Assembly: GCA_963830565.1 (NCBI GenBank)
Contig: CAWHMO010000003.1
Location: 1 to 64,000, forward strand
Source: DATFDN01 sp963830565
GTDB taxonomy: Bacteria > Pseudomonadota > Alphaproteobacteria > Acetobacterales > Acetobacteraceae
Length of the DNA: 64,000 nt
Direction: 5' to 3'
Positions 51,827 through 61,120 of the stretch are shown here, piece after piece. The notes under the pieces were generated by a model that saw only the letters and a list, made by a program, of their open reading frames with translations, ran no database searches and was not told the DNA's origin. The translations under genes and the position numbers were made by a program. Each line of letters begins with the position of its first letter. Within the stretch, counting starts at the first letter, position 1.

Positions 51827-54226
51827 ATGTTCCAGGCTTTCGGTCCGACCTCGCGAGACCTCAGTCCGATGCGCCTGTCGCGGAATCTGCCCATCAGCCT
51901 CAAGCTTGCACTATCCGGCGGGATAGCCCTCGCCCTCATCGCCGTCCTCGGCCTGAGCTGTCGTGACAGCCTTGTCCGTCTGACCGCGCTGCAGGCGCGC
52001 GCGAGCCGAGCGGCAGCGAGCGTGCAGCGCCTGGCGGAGGCCGAGCGCGCGGGTATCGAGCTGCGCGTGATCAGCCGAGAGATCGCCCAGCAGCAAACCA
52101 TGTCCGGGCTCAAGGGACTGAGCGAGCGCGCCGCCGCTCAGGCCGAGCGCGCGCGGGCCGCGCTATCGACCCTTGCGGATGTCGCTCCCGGCCTCGCGGC
52201 GGTGGACGCGTTCGCCCGCGAGGTCGAGCAGGAAGCCGCCCTGCGGCGGCAAATCCTGCTGACGCGCGAGCGCGACCTGCTGCGCCCGCGTGCCAACTTC
52301 GAGGCGGCGCTCAAGACCTTCGATCAGGAGTTGGCGGCCGGCGGCCAACTGGCCGGCGGCGTGGACGCGGTCACGGGCGGCACACCGGCCCAAGGCGCGG
52401 CCTCGGCGGACGCGGCGGTGATCAAGCAGGCGCGCGACCTGTTCACCGCCTACCAACTCGGGATGGCGCGGGTGCAGAACGCCGCCATGCTGTTCCTTGC
52501 GACAGCCAACTCGGGCGCGATCAACGAGGTCTCGGACGGCGCCGAGGCAGCAAGCAAGCAGATGACCGCGCTGTTGGCGCTGCCGCTGCCCGCGCAGGTA
52601 CTGGAGGATGCGCGGCTTCCGCAGACCATGGGCACGGGGATTGCCCATGCCGCGTCGGAGCTGATCGCCGAGGCACAACGCCTGTCGGCGTTCCTCAGCG
52701 GCGAGGTCGAGCAGTCGAGCACGGCGCTCGCCGCCCGCCTCGCCGAGGCCGGGGCGGCGCAGATCGCGGCCGCCGAGGCAGCGCGGATCGATGCTGGGGC
52801 GGCGGCGGCGGCGGCACAGCTTCGCGTGCTGCTGATCGGCGGCGGCATCGCGTTCGTCCTGCTAGTGTCGGGGTGGTTAACCTCCCGCGCGGTGGCGCGC
52901 CCGATCGCGGCGATGACGCGCGCGGTGCAAAGCCTGGCCGATGGGGACGCCGGGATTCCGTTCGGTCACGCCGGCCGGCGTGATGAGGTGGGGCGCATGG
53001 CCGCGGCCCTGGAGCGGCTGCGCGGTGTCGTCCGTGACGCGTTCGTGCGCAGCCAGATGATCGAGCAGATTCCGATCGGGGTCATGACGGCGGCGGCGAC
53101 CGACACCGGGTTCCCGATCACCTACGTCAACAGCGCCGCGCTCGATATCATGCGGCTGGTGGGCGAGCATCTGCCCGCCCCGCCCGACCAGTTGACCGGC
53201 CAGAGCGCGGCGCGGCTGCACGTTGAACCGGAGCGCCAGCTTGCGATCCTCTCCGATCCAGAGAGCCTGCCGCGGAGCCAGCGCCTGATCCTCGGGGCCG
53301 AGACGCTGGATCTGGTCATCTCCGCCATCCGCGACCGCGCGGGCGCCTATGTCGGGCCGATGCTGACCTGGCGGCGCGCCACCGCCCAGGCAAACCTCGT
53401 GCACCGCTTCGAGGATACCGTGGGCATGATCGCTCAGGGCGTGGGAAGCCAAGCCGCCGCGATGACCCGGACGGCCGAGCAGATGAGCACCTGCGCGCGC
53501 GAGGCCGGCGAACGCATCGCCGTCGTGGCCCGCGCCTCCGAGCAGGCTTCGGGCAGCGTTTCCGCCGCTGCGGCGGGCGCCGAGGAACTGGCGGCTTCGA
53601 TCTCGGAGATCGGCCGGCAGGTCGCGGAGTTCGCCCGCATCGCCGGCCAGGCGGTCGAGCAGGCCGAGGCCACGGATCGCTGTGTCGGCGGGCTCAGTCA
53701 GGCAGCAAAGCGCATCGACGACGTGGTGCGCCTGATCGGCGACATCGCCGGACGCACCAATCTGCTGGCGCTGAACGCGACCATAGAGGCGGCACGCGCC
53801 GGCGAAGCGGGCAAGGGCTTCGCGGTGGTGGCGGGGGAAGTCAAGAACCTGGCGGCGCAAACGGCGCGCGCGACCGAGGAGATCGGCGCCCAAATCACCG
53901 CCATGCAGGGCGCGACCGGACAGGCGGTGGACGCGCTGCGTTCAATTGGCGGCACGATCGAGCGGATGAGCGAGATCGCGACGGCAATCGCGGGCGCGGT
54001 GGAGCAGCAGAGCGCGGCCACTCAGGAGATCGCCCAAGCCGTGCAACTCGCGGCCGCCGGCACTTCCGAGGTCACCGGCACCATCGCCGTAGTCAGCGAA
54101 GACATCGCCCACACCGGCGCCGAATCGGAAAAGGTACTGGCCACGGCAAGCGCACTGGCACGCCAATCGGACGCGCTGAGAAGCGAGGCGGACGCGTTCC
54201 TGGACGCGATACAGACGGCGGCGTAG
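51827..54226 (+). CDS. Methyl-accepting chemotaxis protein with HAMP, PAS and MA domains
   Basis: 799 residues. A first membrane helix (KLALSGGIALALIAVLGLSC), a long periplasmic helical domain (about 45-320), a second helix (VLLIGGGIAFVLLVSGWLTS), HAMP (RAVARPIAAMTRAVQSLADG), a PAS-like segment (IEQIPIGVMTAAATDTGFPI, TYVNSAALDIMRLV) and the signalling hairpin with LLALNATIEAARAGEAGKGF, AVVAGEVKNLAAQTARATEE. It signals to CheA/CheW. ATG 51827 gives the long form; ATG 51869 (MRLSRNLPISLKLAL) is as plausible. No che genes are in the window. Confidence 0.9.
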   Translation: MFQAFGPTSRDLSPMRLSRNLPISLKLALSGGIALALIAVLGLSCRDSLVRLTALQARASRAAASVQRLAEAERAGIELRVISREIAQQQTMSGLKGLSERAAAQAERARAALSTLADVAPGLAAVDAFAREVEQEAALRRQILLTRERDLLRPRANFEAALKTFDQELAAGGQLAGGVDAVTGGTPAQGAASADAAVIKQARDLFTAYQLGMARVQNAAMLFLATANSGAINEVSDGAEAASKQMTALLALPLPAQVLEDARLPQTMGTGIAHAASELIAEAQRLSAFLSGEVEQSSTALAARLAEAGAAQIAAAEAARIDAGAAAAAAQLRVLLIGGGIAFVLLVSGWLTSRAVARPIAAMTRAVQSLADGDAGIPFGHAGRRDEVGRMAAALERLRGVVRDAFVRSQMIEQIPIGVMTAAATDTGFPITYVNSAALDIMRLVGEHLPAPPDQLTGQSAARLHVEPERQLAILSDPESLPRSQRLILGAETLDLVISAIRDRAGAYVGPMLTWRRATAQANLVHRFEDTVGMIAQGVGSQAAAMTRTAEQMSTCAREAGERIAVVARASEQASGSVSAAAAGAEELAASISEIGRQVAEFARIAGQAVEQAEATDRCVGGLSQAAKRIDDVVRLIGDIAGRTNLLALNATIEAARAGEAGKGFAVVAGEVKNLAAQTARATEEIGAQITAMQGATGQAVDALRSIGGTIERMSEIATAIAGAVEQQSAATQEIAQAVQLAAAGTSEVTGTIAVVSEDIAHTGAESEKVLATASALARQSDALRSEADAFLDAIQTAA

Positions 54227-54251
54227 CTGGCGCCGATTGCGTCCGGGAGGA

Positions 54252-55181
54252 CTACGCCGCTACGCAGGCCGGCTCGCGCGCGATCTCCCGCCATGCCGCC
54301 GGATCGGCGAACAGCGCGCGCAGCAGACGGTTGTGCAGGGCGTGACCGGGGCGGTGGGCACGGAAGCGGGCGCGCAAGGGGGCTCCGGCCAGGGCGAGGT
54401 CGCCGACCGCGTCCAGCAGCTTGTGACGAACGAATTCGTCGCGCATCCGCAACCCGGCCGGATTGATGACTCGCCCACCGTCGACCACGACGGCGTTCTC
54501 CAGCGTGCCACCGCGTGCCAGCCCGGCCGCGCGCAGCGTACCGACGTCCTCGGCCAGCGTGAAGGTGCGGGCGCGGGCGAGTTCGTGGCGGAAGCTCTCC
54601 TGGGTCAGCCGCAGCGAGACGGATTGCCGGCCGATCGCGGCGGCGGTGAAATCGATCGACGCGGTCATCTCCAGCCCGTCATGCGGGCCGGGAGGAAGCA
54701 GCTCGGCCCAGGCCTCGCCGTCTTGCACGCGCACCGCGCGCAGCACCTCGATGAGCCGACGCGGCGCCTCCGGTTGATCAACCACGCCGGCGCAATCGAT
54801 CAGGAACAGCCAGGGCGAAGCGGAGCCGTCCAGGATCGGCAGTTCCGGCCCGTCCAATTCGACCGCGGCATTGTCGATGCAGGCGCCAACGAGCGCCGCC
54901 AGCAGGTGCTCGACCGTGCCGACCGAGACGCCGGGGTGGTCGGGGCACGCCAGGGTGGTGGCGAGCCGGGCATCCGCCACCCGATCAAAGCGGGCGGGCA
55001 CCTCGCTCCCGCAATCGGTGCGCCGGAACACGATCCCCCGTCCGCTCGGCATTGGGCGCAGGGTCAGCCTGACCCGTCTGCCCGAGTGCAAGCCCGTGCC
55101 AACGCAGGAAATCGAGGTCTTCAGCGTGCGCTGATGGACGGCGATCAAGGTGGGCGAGAGAAGCTGCGGCAAGCCGTCCAT
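54252..55181 (-). CDS. lpxC: UDP-3-O-acyl-N-acetylglucosamine deacetylase
   Basis: Zinc enzyme committing to lipid A synthesis. 309 residues from ATG 55181 (MDGLPQLLSPTLIAVHQRTL); longer upstream frames lack family character. Zinc ligands H92 (GTVEHLLAAL), H253 and D257 (VRHKLLDAVGDLALAG), catalytic H280 (RPGHALHNRLLRAL). C-terminus is short compared with enteric LpxC. It follows ftsZ in the same direction across a 144-bp gap, the common order at the end of the division cluster, which shows an outer membrane with lipid A. Confidence 0.95.
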   Translation of the reverse strand: MDGLPQLLSPTLIAVHQRTLKTSISCVGTGLHSGRRVRLTLRPMPSGRGIVFRRTDCGSEVPARFDRVADARLATTLACPDHPGVSVGTVEHLLAALVGACIDNAAVELDGPELPILDGSASPWLFLIDCAGVVDQPEAPRRLIEVLRAVRVQDGEAWAELLPPGPHDGLEMTASIDFTAAAIGRQSVSLRLTQESFRHELARARTFTLAEDVGTLRAAGLARGGTLENAVVVDGGRVINPAGLRMRDEFVRHKLLDAVGDLALAGAPLRARFRAHRPGHALHNRLLRALFADPAAWREIAREPACVAA

Positions 55182-55206
55182 GGCTACTCGATCCGTTCGA
55201 ATCGTC

Positions 55207-55226
55207 GGCCCGCAACGCTGCGGGCC
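55207..55226. terminator. Hairpin between ftsZ and lpxC
   Basis: An 8-bp perfect stem GGCCCGCA/TGCGGGCC with a 4-nt loop. No U-run follows on the ftsZ strand, so it may only attenuate, or have no role. The AT-richer 55265-55315 upstream of it could hold an lpxC promoter. Confidence 0.35.
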
Positions 55227-55325
55227 ACCCCTGTTATGAGGCGGCCCGCTGAAAGCGCCACTCAATCATTGTTTCTAAATGTTACCGCACAGATGCTTGT
55301 TCCTGAAACATTTTAGCGTGAGCCA

Positions 55326-56927
55326 TCAGGACGATTGCCGGCGGAGGAAGGTGGGGATCTCGATACCCATCTCCTCGCCCGCAACCGGACGCACGGTGGC
55401 CGGTTGCGGTTCGGCACGCTGTTCGCCTCCGAGGGGATCAACCCGCGCGCCGGCAGCCTCGGCCTGATGCGGCGGGGTGGCGCGGCGGCGCAGCAGCGCC
55501 CCGGTTACGGAGATGAACAAGCTGGGTCGCGCCGGCTCCGTTTGCCCTGGGGCCAGCGCACCTTCTGATGCCGCCGGTGGAGCGAACAGGCCGCCCGATC
55601 GCGCCGCAGCCGGGCGAGGGGCGAGCGGAGCAAGCCGTACCGGAGCCTGCGTGGGCGCCGGAGCCGGTACGGGCTCGGTGAACTGCTCCATGCTCGGCTC
55701 GGCCTGTGGCGCGGCGCCCGGCGCGGATGGGCGCAGGGCCACCGGTGCGGCCGGGTGCTGGGCGACCATCATCGGGTGCCCCGGCATCGGATGCGCATGT
55801 CCCTGTGCCGGGTGTCCCTGCACCGAGAGCCCTGGCGCCGGGTGCCCCTGCGTCGCATAGCCTGGCCCCGCAGCAGACTGGATCGCCACAGGCTGCGGCG
55901 CGCCCACGCTGCCGCCGATCGAGACCAGGCGCGGACGCGCCTGCTGCTCGGCCTTCGGCGTGTCGATCCCGGTCGCGACCACCGAAACGCGCATCTGCCC
56001 GGTCAGCGACTCGTCGGTGGACGAGCCGAAGATGATGTTGGCGTCCTCGTCCACTTCCTCGCGGATGCGGTTGGCGGCCTGATCGACCTCGAACAATGTC
56101 ATATCGTCGCCGCCGGTGATGTTGATCAACAGGCCGCGCGCGCCCGACATGGACGTATCTTCGAGCAGCGGGTTGCTGATTGCCGCCTCGGCGGCGCGGA
56201 TGGCGCGGTTCTCGCCTTCGGCTTCGCCCGTCCCCATCATCGCCTTGCCCATCTCCGCCATCACCGTGCGGATATCGGCGAAGTCGAGATTCACAAGCCC
56301 CGGCGCCATCATCAGATCGGTGACGCCGCGCACGCCCATGTAGAGAACCTGGTCGGCCATCTTGAACGCTTCGCGCCAGGTGGTGCGCTCGTTCGCCATC
56401 CTGAACAGGTTTTGATTCGGGATGACGATCAGCGTGTCGACGTATTGCTGGAGTTCCTCGATGCCCTGATCGGCGGCGCGGGCGCGGCGCGTGCCCTCGA
56501 ACGAGAACGGCTTGGTCACCACGCCCACGGTGAGGATGTTGCGCTCGCGCGCCATGCGCGCGATCACCGGCGCCGCGCCGGTTCCGGTGCCGCCGCCCAT
56601 GCCGGCGGTGACGAACACCATATGGCAGCCATCCAGGTGCCGGTACAGCTCGTCGGCCGCTTCCTCGGCCGCGGCGCGCCCGATCTCGGGCTTCGCGCCG
56701 GCGCCCAGGCCCTGCGTGATGTGCGGGCCGAGCTGGATGCGCCGGTTCGCGCGACTGTGCATCAACTGCTGCGCGTCCGTGTTCGCCACCACGAACTCGA
56801 CGCCTTGCAGGTTCGCCATGATCATGTTGTCGACCGCATTGGTGCCGCCGCCACCGACACCGATCACGGTGATCCGGGGCGTGAAGTCCGTATGCGTCTG
56901 CTGCGGGATGGTGAGATTGAGCGTCAT
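55326..56927 (-). CDS. ftsZ: Cell division GTPase FtsZ with long C-terminal linker
   Basis: 533 residues against about 380 in enteric bacteria. GTPase domain: VIGVGGGGTNAVDNM, tubulin signature GGGTGTGAAP at 111-120, and the T7 synergy region NLDFADIRTVMAEMG. Residues from about 340 form a disordered Pro/Ala-rich linker with a repeated GHPA motif (QGHPAPGLSVQGHPAQGHAH), then the conserved C-terminal peptide EIPTFLRRQSS for FtsA binding. The long linker is common in alphaproteobacteria. Forms the division ring; transcribed after ftsA (74-bp gap). Confidence 0.97.
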   Translation of the reverse strand: MTLNLTIPQQTHTDFTPRITVIGVGGGGTNAVDNMIMANLQGVEFVVANTDAQQLMHSRANRRIQLGPHITQGLGAGAKPEIGRAAAEEAADELYRHLDGCHMVFVTAGMGGGTGTGAAPVIARMARERNILTVGVVTKPFSFEGTRRARAADQGIEELQQYVDTLIVIPNQNLFRMANERTTWREAFKMADQVLYMGVRGVTDLMMAPGLVNLDFADIRTVMAEMGKAMMGTGEAEGENRAIRAAEAAISNPLLEDTSMSGARGLLINITGGDDMTLFEVDQAANRIREEVDEDANIIFGSSTDESLTGQMRVSVVATGIDTPKAEQQARPRLVSIGGSVGAPQPVAIQSAAGPGYATQGHPAPGLSVQGHPAQGHAHPMPGHPMMVAQHPAAPVALRPSAPGAAPQAEPSMEQFTEPVPAPAPTQAPVRLAPLAPRPAAARSGGLFAPPAASEGALAPGQTEPARPSLFISVTGALLRRRATPPHQAEAAGARVDPLGGEQRAEPQPATVRPVAGEEMGIEIPTFLRRQSS

Positions 56928-57001
56928 GAACCTTGTCCCTCAGACGTTTTGGTTCGGAGAAGGCGGATTGAACGGGAAGCCGGCGAGTCGGGCCATCGCT
57001 G

Positions 57002-58300
57002 TCACACTCGTTCCTTCAGAAAGTTGACGATGCGCCGGATCAGCCCCGAGGGCCGTTCGGGATCGAGGTTGATGTCGTGCATGGTCCGGCCCTGACCCGC
57101 AGCCCAGGCGAGCAGGCCGGCAGACGTCGCGAAAGCTGGGCCGGACGCGGCGTCGGGCAGTCCGCGCAAGGCCGACGGCCGGCCAAGCCGCACCTGCTTG
57201 TTCAACATGCGGGCCGCCAGTTCGCGCACGCCTGCGAGCTGACAGGCCCCGCCGGTGAGCACTACCCGGTTGCCCGCTGCCCGCGACAGGCCGGAACTGT
57301 CCAACCGCGACCGAATCATCTCAAACGTCTCCTCAATGCGCGGACGAATGATGCTGACCACCATGCTGCGCGGCACCTTGGCGATCTGGTGCTCCTCCTC
57401 GCCCACCAACGGTACGGGCAGCAGCTCGCGCTCGTCATCCGGGCAGGACTGCACGTTGCCGTACAGTGTCTTGAGCCGCTCGGCGTGCGCGACCGGCGTC
57501 GAGAGCAGGCGCGCGAGGTCGTTGCTGACGTGCCCGCCGCCGACCGGCAGTTGCGCGGTGTGCAGCAACTGGCCTTCGGTGAACACCGCCATGCCGGTCG
57601 TGCCGCCGCCCATGTCGATCACCGTGCAGCCAAGCTCGCGCTCGTCCTCAACCAACGCGGCGAGGCCGGAAGCCATTGGCGCCGATACCAGCTCGGCGAT
57701 ATCGAGGTCGCAGCGCGCGATGCAGGCGCCCAGCGTGCGCAGCGCGGTCGAGGCGGCGTCGATCACGTGCAGCCGGGCCGACAGCGTGGTGCAGAACAGT
57801 CCACGCGGATCACTCACCCGCTCGGTCGAATCGGCGGCGAAGGCGAGTGGCAGGGCGTGGATGGTTTCGCGCCCATCGACCTCCGCGCGCAGCCGGCCCT
57901 CGGTCACGACCCGGCGGATGTCGGTCTCCTCGACGGCGCGGCCGCCGACAGGCCATTGCACATTGAACAGCCGGCTCTCGGGTTGGCCGCAGGTGAGGTT
58001 AACCGTCACCGCGCGCAGTCGCGTGTCGGCCATGTCCTCGGCCTGGCCCACGGCGGCGCGGATCGCCCGCTCGGCCGCATCCAGATCGACGATGCCGCCG
58101 CCGCGCACACCCTTGCCGCGATGCCAGCCGAACCCGAGCACGCGCAGACCGAAATCGCTTTCCACCCGGCCGATCAGGCAGACGATCTTGGTCGAGCCGA
58201 TGTCGAGCACGCCGAACGGCCCGGAGCGGTGGCGCAGGCGCGGCGGCTCCTCGGGTCCGTGGGTTTGCGGCGGCAGGATGCGGCGCGACATGTCGTTCAT
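57002..58300 (-). CDS. ftsA: Cell division protein FtsA
   Basis: 432 residues, actin-like membrane anchor of FtsZ. GVLDIGSTKIVCLIGRVESD is the phosphate-1 box, CTVIDMGGGTTGMAVFTEGQ phosphate 2, and RVVLTGGACQLAGVRELAAR the adenosine site. C-terminal amphipathic helix GLIRRIVNFLKERV binds the membrane. The N-terminal extension (RRILPPQTHGPEEPPRLRHR) is proline-rich. It starts 12 bp after ftsQ on the same strand. Confidence 0.95.
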   Translation of the reverse strand: MNDMSRRILPPQTHGPEEPPRLRHRSGPFGVLDIGSTKIVCLIGRVESDFGLRVLGFGWHRGKGVRGGGIVDLDAAERAIRAAVGQAEDMADTRLRAVTVNLTCGQPESRLFNVQWPVGGRAVEETDIRRVVTEGRLRAEVDGRETIHALPLAFAADSTERVSDPRGLFCTTLSARLHVIDAASTALRTLGACIARCDLDIAELVSAPMASGLAALVEDERELGCTVIDMGGGTTGMAVFTEGQLLHTAQLPVGGGHVSNDLARLLSTPVAHAERLKTLYGNVQSCPDDERELLPVPLVGEEEHQIAKVPRSMVVSIIRPRIEETFEMIRSRLDSSGLSRAAGNRVVLTGGACQLAGVRELAARMLNKQVRLGRPSALRGLPDAASGPAFATSAGLLAWAAGQGRTMHDINLDPERPSGLIRRIVNFLKERV

Positions 58301-58312
58301 TGCCCGCCGTTC

Positions 58313-59189
58313 CTAGGTCGACTTGTGCGCGGGCATGGCGCGCGGGTCCTTGGTGGGCACCGGCACGGCATCGGCCCTGGCGCGGAACGCCGCGCGATCG
58401 GGCAGGCGCAAATCCACGAACTGCAACGGCCGGTCCAGCAGCTTATGGTCGTGATCCAGCGCGGCCAGGCGGTCGAGCGCCACGGCCTCGTGGCCCTCTG
58501 GCAGCATCACCGTCAGCCCCGACTTGAGCAGCAGGTTCCAGCGCCGCTCGCCCACGCGCACGGATGCGGTGATGCGCGAAGCGAGCTCCGATCGGCTGGT
58601 CAACGCGTCGATCAACGGCGCGGCGGCTTCGGGAGCACCGGGACCGACCACCAATGGCAGATAGCGGAAATCGGCAACGTTGCTGTTGGTGACGACCTCG
58701 CCCGCACGGTCGATCAGCACGAACCGACCCTGGTTCTGCCAGACCGCGAATGGCCGCCGCTCCTGCACCTGCACGACGATCCGCTCGGGTAGCCGGCGTT
58801 CGACGGTGGCGTGCTCCACCCAGGACAGCTTCTCGATTCGCTCGCGCGCCTGCCCGACCGAGAACCCGAGGATGGGGTCGCCGCGCCGCACGCCAATGGC
58901 GGCCCGCAGCAGCGGCTCCGGCGTGTTGGCGCGCCCCTCGATCACCACGTCGCCGACCCGCAGGCCGAGACTCGCGGTGGCTTGGCCGAACCGCATGCGT
59001 ATCGCTTCCAGGGCACCGCCAGGGTTGGCGCGATGGATCACGACCGCGAGCGCGACCACGCAGAGCAGTGCGGCGATGCCGGCCAGCACCGGCGGGCGCA
59101 TGAGGCGTACCAGCCGGCGCAGCAGGAGCTTGAGGCGCCCCGGCCGGTCGGTGACGGAGTTGCGCTGCGCCCGGTTCATGCGCGGCATG
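58313..59189 (-). CDS. ftsQ: Cell division protein FtsQ
   Basis: About 292 residues from ATG 59189 (MPRMNRAQRNSVTDRP); ATG 59180 is the alternative. One N-terminal membrane helix (VLAGIAALLCVVALAVVIHR), then the POTRA domain VGDVVIEGRANTPEPLLRAA, GDPILGFSVGQARERIEKLS and WVEHATVERRLPERIVVQVQ, and the FtsQ beta domain with GRFVLIDRAGEVV and RYLPLVVGPGA. Bridges early and late divisome parts in the periplasm. Its start overlaps the ddl stop by 14 bp. Confidence 0.93.
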
Positions 59190-60102
59190 CGGCGTTCCCC
59201 ACCATCCAGGCGCAGAGCGCGGGAAAACCGATGCCGTGATGCGCCGCCTGCTCGGGCAGCAGCGAGGTCGGGGTCAAACCGGGCTGCGTGTTGACCTCCA
59301 GCAGCACGAGGCGGCCTGGCTCGCCTTCCGTATCGTCGTAGCGGAAATCCGCCCGCGTGGCGCCGCGGCAGCCGAGCGCCCGATGCGCCGCCACAGCCAC
59401 ATCCATGGCCCGGTCGTACGTGTCGGGATGCACGCGCGCCGGGATCACGTGGCGCGAACCGCCGTCGGCATATTTGGAGTCGTAGTCGTAGAAGCTGCCG
59501 GCATCGGCCATGATCTCCGTCACGGCCAGCGCCCGCTCGCCCATGACGCCCACGGTCAACTCGCGGCCGGGTACGAATTCCTCGACCAGCGCCGTGCGGC
59601 CGAACCGCCAGGCGCGGGCGATCTCGGCGCGGCGGTTGTCGCCAGCCTTCAGGATTTCCACGCCAACCGAAGACCCTTCGTTGGTCGGCTTGACCACGTA
59701 GGGTCGGGGCATCGGGTCGTCGGCTTCCAGCGCCGCGACATCGACAAGGTGCCCGCGTGGGACCGGCAACCCGGCGGCGGTGAACACCGCCTTCGCGGCG
59801 ATTTTGTCCATCGCCAAAGCCGAGGCGCGCACGCCCGAATGCGTGTACGGCAGACCAAGCCAGTCGAGCACGCCCTGGATCGTGCCGTCTTCGCCGAAGC
59901 GTCCGTGCAGGGCGTTGAACACCGCATCGGGCCGGGGATCGCGCAGCGCCTCGATCACCGCCCCGAGATCTTGCGTGACCTCGATCGGCTGCACATCGAA
60001 GCCGGCCGCGCACAGGGCGATCACCACCTGACGCCCGCTGGAGAAGCTGACCTCGCGCTCGGCGGAGATGCCGCCGAACAGTACCGCCACGCGCGCGCTC
60101 AT
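59176..60102 (-). CDS. ddl: D-alanine-D-alanine ligase
   Basis: 308 residues from ATG 60102, overlapping the murB stop (ATGA). ATP-grasp enzyme: VAVLFGGISAEREVSFSSGR, VFNALHGRFGEDGTIQGVLD, PYVVKPTNEGSSVGVEIL (ATP loop), VEEFVPGRELTVGVMGERAL and VLLEVNTQPGLTPTSLLPEQ with the metal-binding Glu/Asn. Makes the D-Ala-D-Ala dipeptide for MurF. The usual position between murB and ftsQ. Confidence 0.96.
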   Translation of the reverse strand: MSARVAVLFGGISAEREVSFSSGRQVVIALCAAGFDVQPIEVTQDLGAVIEALRDPRPDAVFNALHGRFGEDGTIQGVLDWLGLPYTHSGVRASALAMDKIAAKAVFTAAGLPVPRGHLVDVAALEADDPMPRPYVVKPTNEGSSVGVEILKAGDNRRAEIARAWRFGRTALVEEFVPGRELTVGVMGERALAVTEIMADAGSFYDYDSKYADGGSRHVIPARVHPDTYDRAMDVAVAAHRALGCRGATRADFRYDDTEGEPGRLVLLEVNTQPGLTPTSLLPEQAAHHGIGFPALCAWMVGNAACRA

Positions 60103-61082
60103 GCCGCTGCCTCCGCCCGCGCGCCGGGGACGCCGATGCGGTGAATTTCCCATTCCAGTGCGACGCCGCTGGCCGCGAAGACCCGCCGACGCACCTCCTC
60201 ACCCAACCCTTCCAGGTCGGCGGCGGTCGCGCCGTCCTCGTTGATAAGGAAGTTGCAGTGCTTGTCGGAGACTCTGGCGCCGCCGCGCGCCAAGCCGCGG
60301 CAGCCAGCGGCGTCGATCAACTCCCACGCCTTCATGTCCGGCGGATTGCGGAATGTCGAGCCGCCGGTGCGCGCGCGGATCGGCTGCGTCGCCTCGCGGT
60401 TGGAGCGGATTTCCGCCATGCGGGCAGCGATCGCGGTCGGCGCGCCGGGGGACGCGCGCAGCCGCGCCCGCACCACCACAGCGCCCACGGGCACATGCGC
60501 GTGACGGTAGGCGAAGGCGAGGTTGGCGGCGGACAACCGGATCAGCTCGCCCGAGCGCGTGACGATCTCCGCCCAGTCGAGCACGCCGGCCATGTCGCCG
60601 CCATAGGCGCCGGCGTTCATTGCCACGGCGCCCCCGATGCTGCCGGGAATGCCGCACAGGAACTCGAGCCCCCCCAGCCCCGCGGCGGCGGCGTGCTCGG
60701 CCACCGTCACGTCCAGCGCGCCGGCGCCGGCGACGATGCCGTGCTCTTCTGGCTCGACACCAGTGAAGCCGCGCGTCAGACGCAGCGCCACGCCGGGCAG
60801 CCCGCCGTCGCGTATGATGACGTTCGAGCAGGCGCCCAGCACGCGCACCGGAGTCTCCGGCGGCAGGGCGCGCAGGAATGCGGCGAGATCCTCGGCATCG
60901 GCAGGCCGCACCAGCACCTCGGCTGGACCGCCGGCGCGGAACCAGGTTGTCTGCGCCAGTGGCGCGTCGAGCTGGAGGCGGCCGCGCAGCGGCGGGAGGC
61001 CCCCCTCACCCCACCCTCTCTCCCCGAAGCCGGGGGGAGAGGGAGAAGTTGTCGAAGCGTCGCTTCCCCTCTCCCGCATCAT
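60099..61082 (-). CDS. murB: UDP-N-acetylenolpyruvoylglucosamine reductase
   Basis: FAD enzyme reducing enolpyruvyl-UDP-GlcNAc. Family similarity begins near 60995 (LQLDAPLAQTTWFRAGGPAE) and includes VRVLGACSNVIIRDGGLPGV, LEFLCGIPGSIGGAVAMNAG (catalytic region), YRHAHVPVGAVVVRARLRAS, TGGSTFRNPPDMKAWELIDA and the late catalytic Glu near ALEWEIHR. Start is unclear: ATG 61082 or 61079 lies inside a REP-like repeat, which would add about 30 foreign residues; ATG 61199 would overlap murC by 79 bp. A GTG or other start near 61000 cannot be excluded. Confidence 0.92.
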   Translation of the reverse strand: MMRERGSDASTTSPSPPGFGERGWGEGGLPPLRGRLQLDAPLAQTTWFRAGGPAEVLVRPADAEDLAAFLRALPPETPVRVLGACSNVIIRDGGLPGVALRLTRGFTGVEPEEHGIVAGAGALDVTVAEHAAAAGLGGLEFLCGIPGSIGGAVAMNAGAYGGDMAGVLDWAEIVTRSGELIRLSAANLAFAYRHAHVPVGAVVVRARLRASPGAPTAIAARMAEIRSNREATQPIRARTGGSTFRNPPDMKAWELIDAAGCRGLARGGARVSDKHCNFLINEDGATAADLEGLGEEVRRRVFAASGVALEWEIHRIGVPGARAEAAA

Positions 61083-61105
61083 GGGAGAGGGTGCCGCGCG
61101 CAGCG
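61002..61105. repeat. REP-like palindromic repeat at the murC-murB junction
   Basis: Two adjoining imperfect or perfect inverted repeats of the CCCTCACCCC...GGAGAGGG kind found dispersed in many GC-rich proteobacteria: 61013-61042 (CCCTCTCTCCCC with a short loop and its complement) and 61067-61091 (CCCTCTCCC, seven bases, GGGAGAGGG). It lies within the only plausible translated start region of murB. Such repeats normally lie between genes. Confidence 0.75.
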
Positions 61106-61120
61106 AGGCGGGCGAGGGCC

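Noticed and set aside
55207..55226. Strong intrinsic terminator after ftsZ
   Set aside because: The stem is good but has no following U-run; kept only as a weak feature.
58313..60202. Single 629-codon frame over ftsQ and ddl
   Set aside because: Only its last part is FtsQ; the remainder is an out-of-frame reading of ddl.
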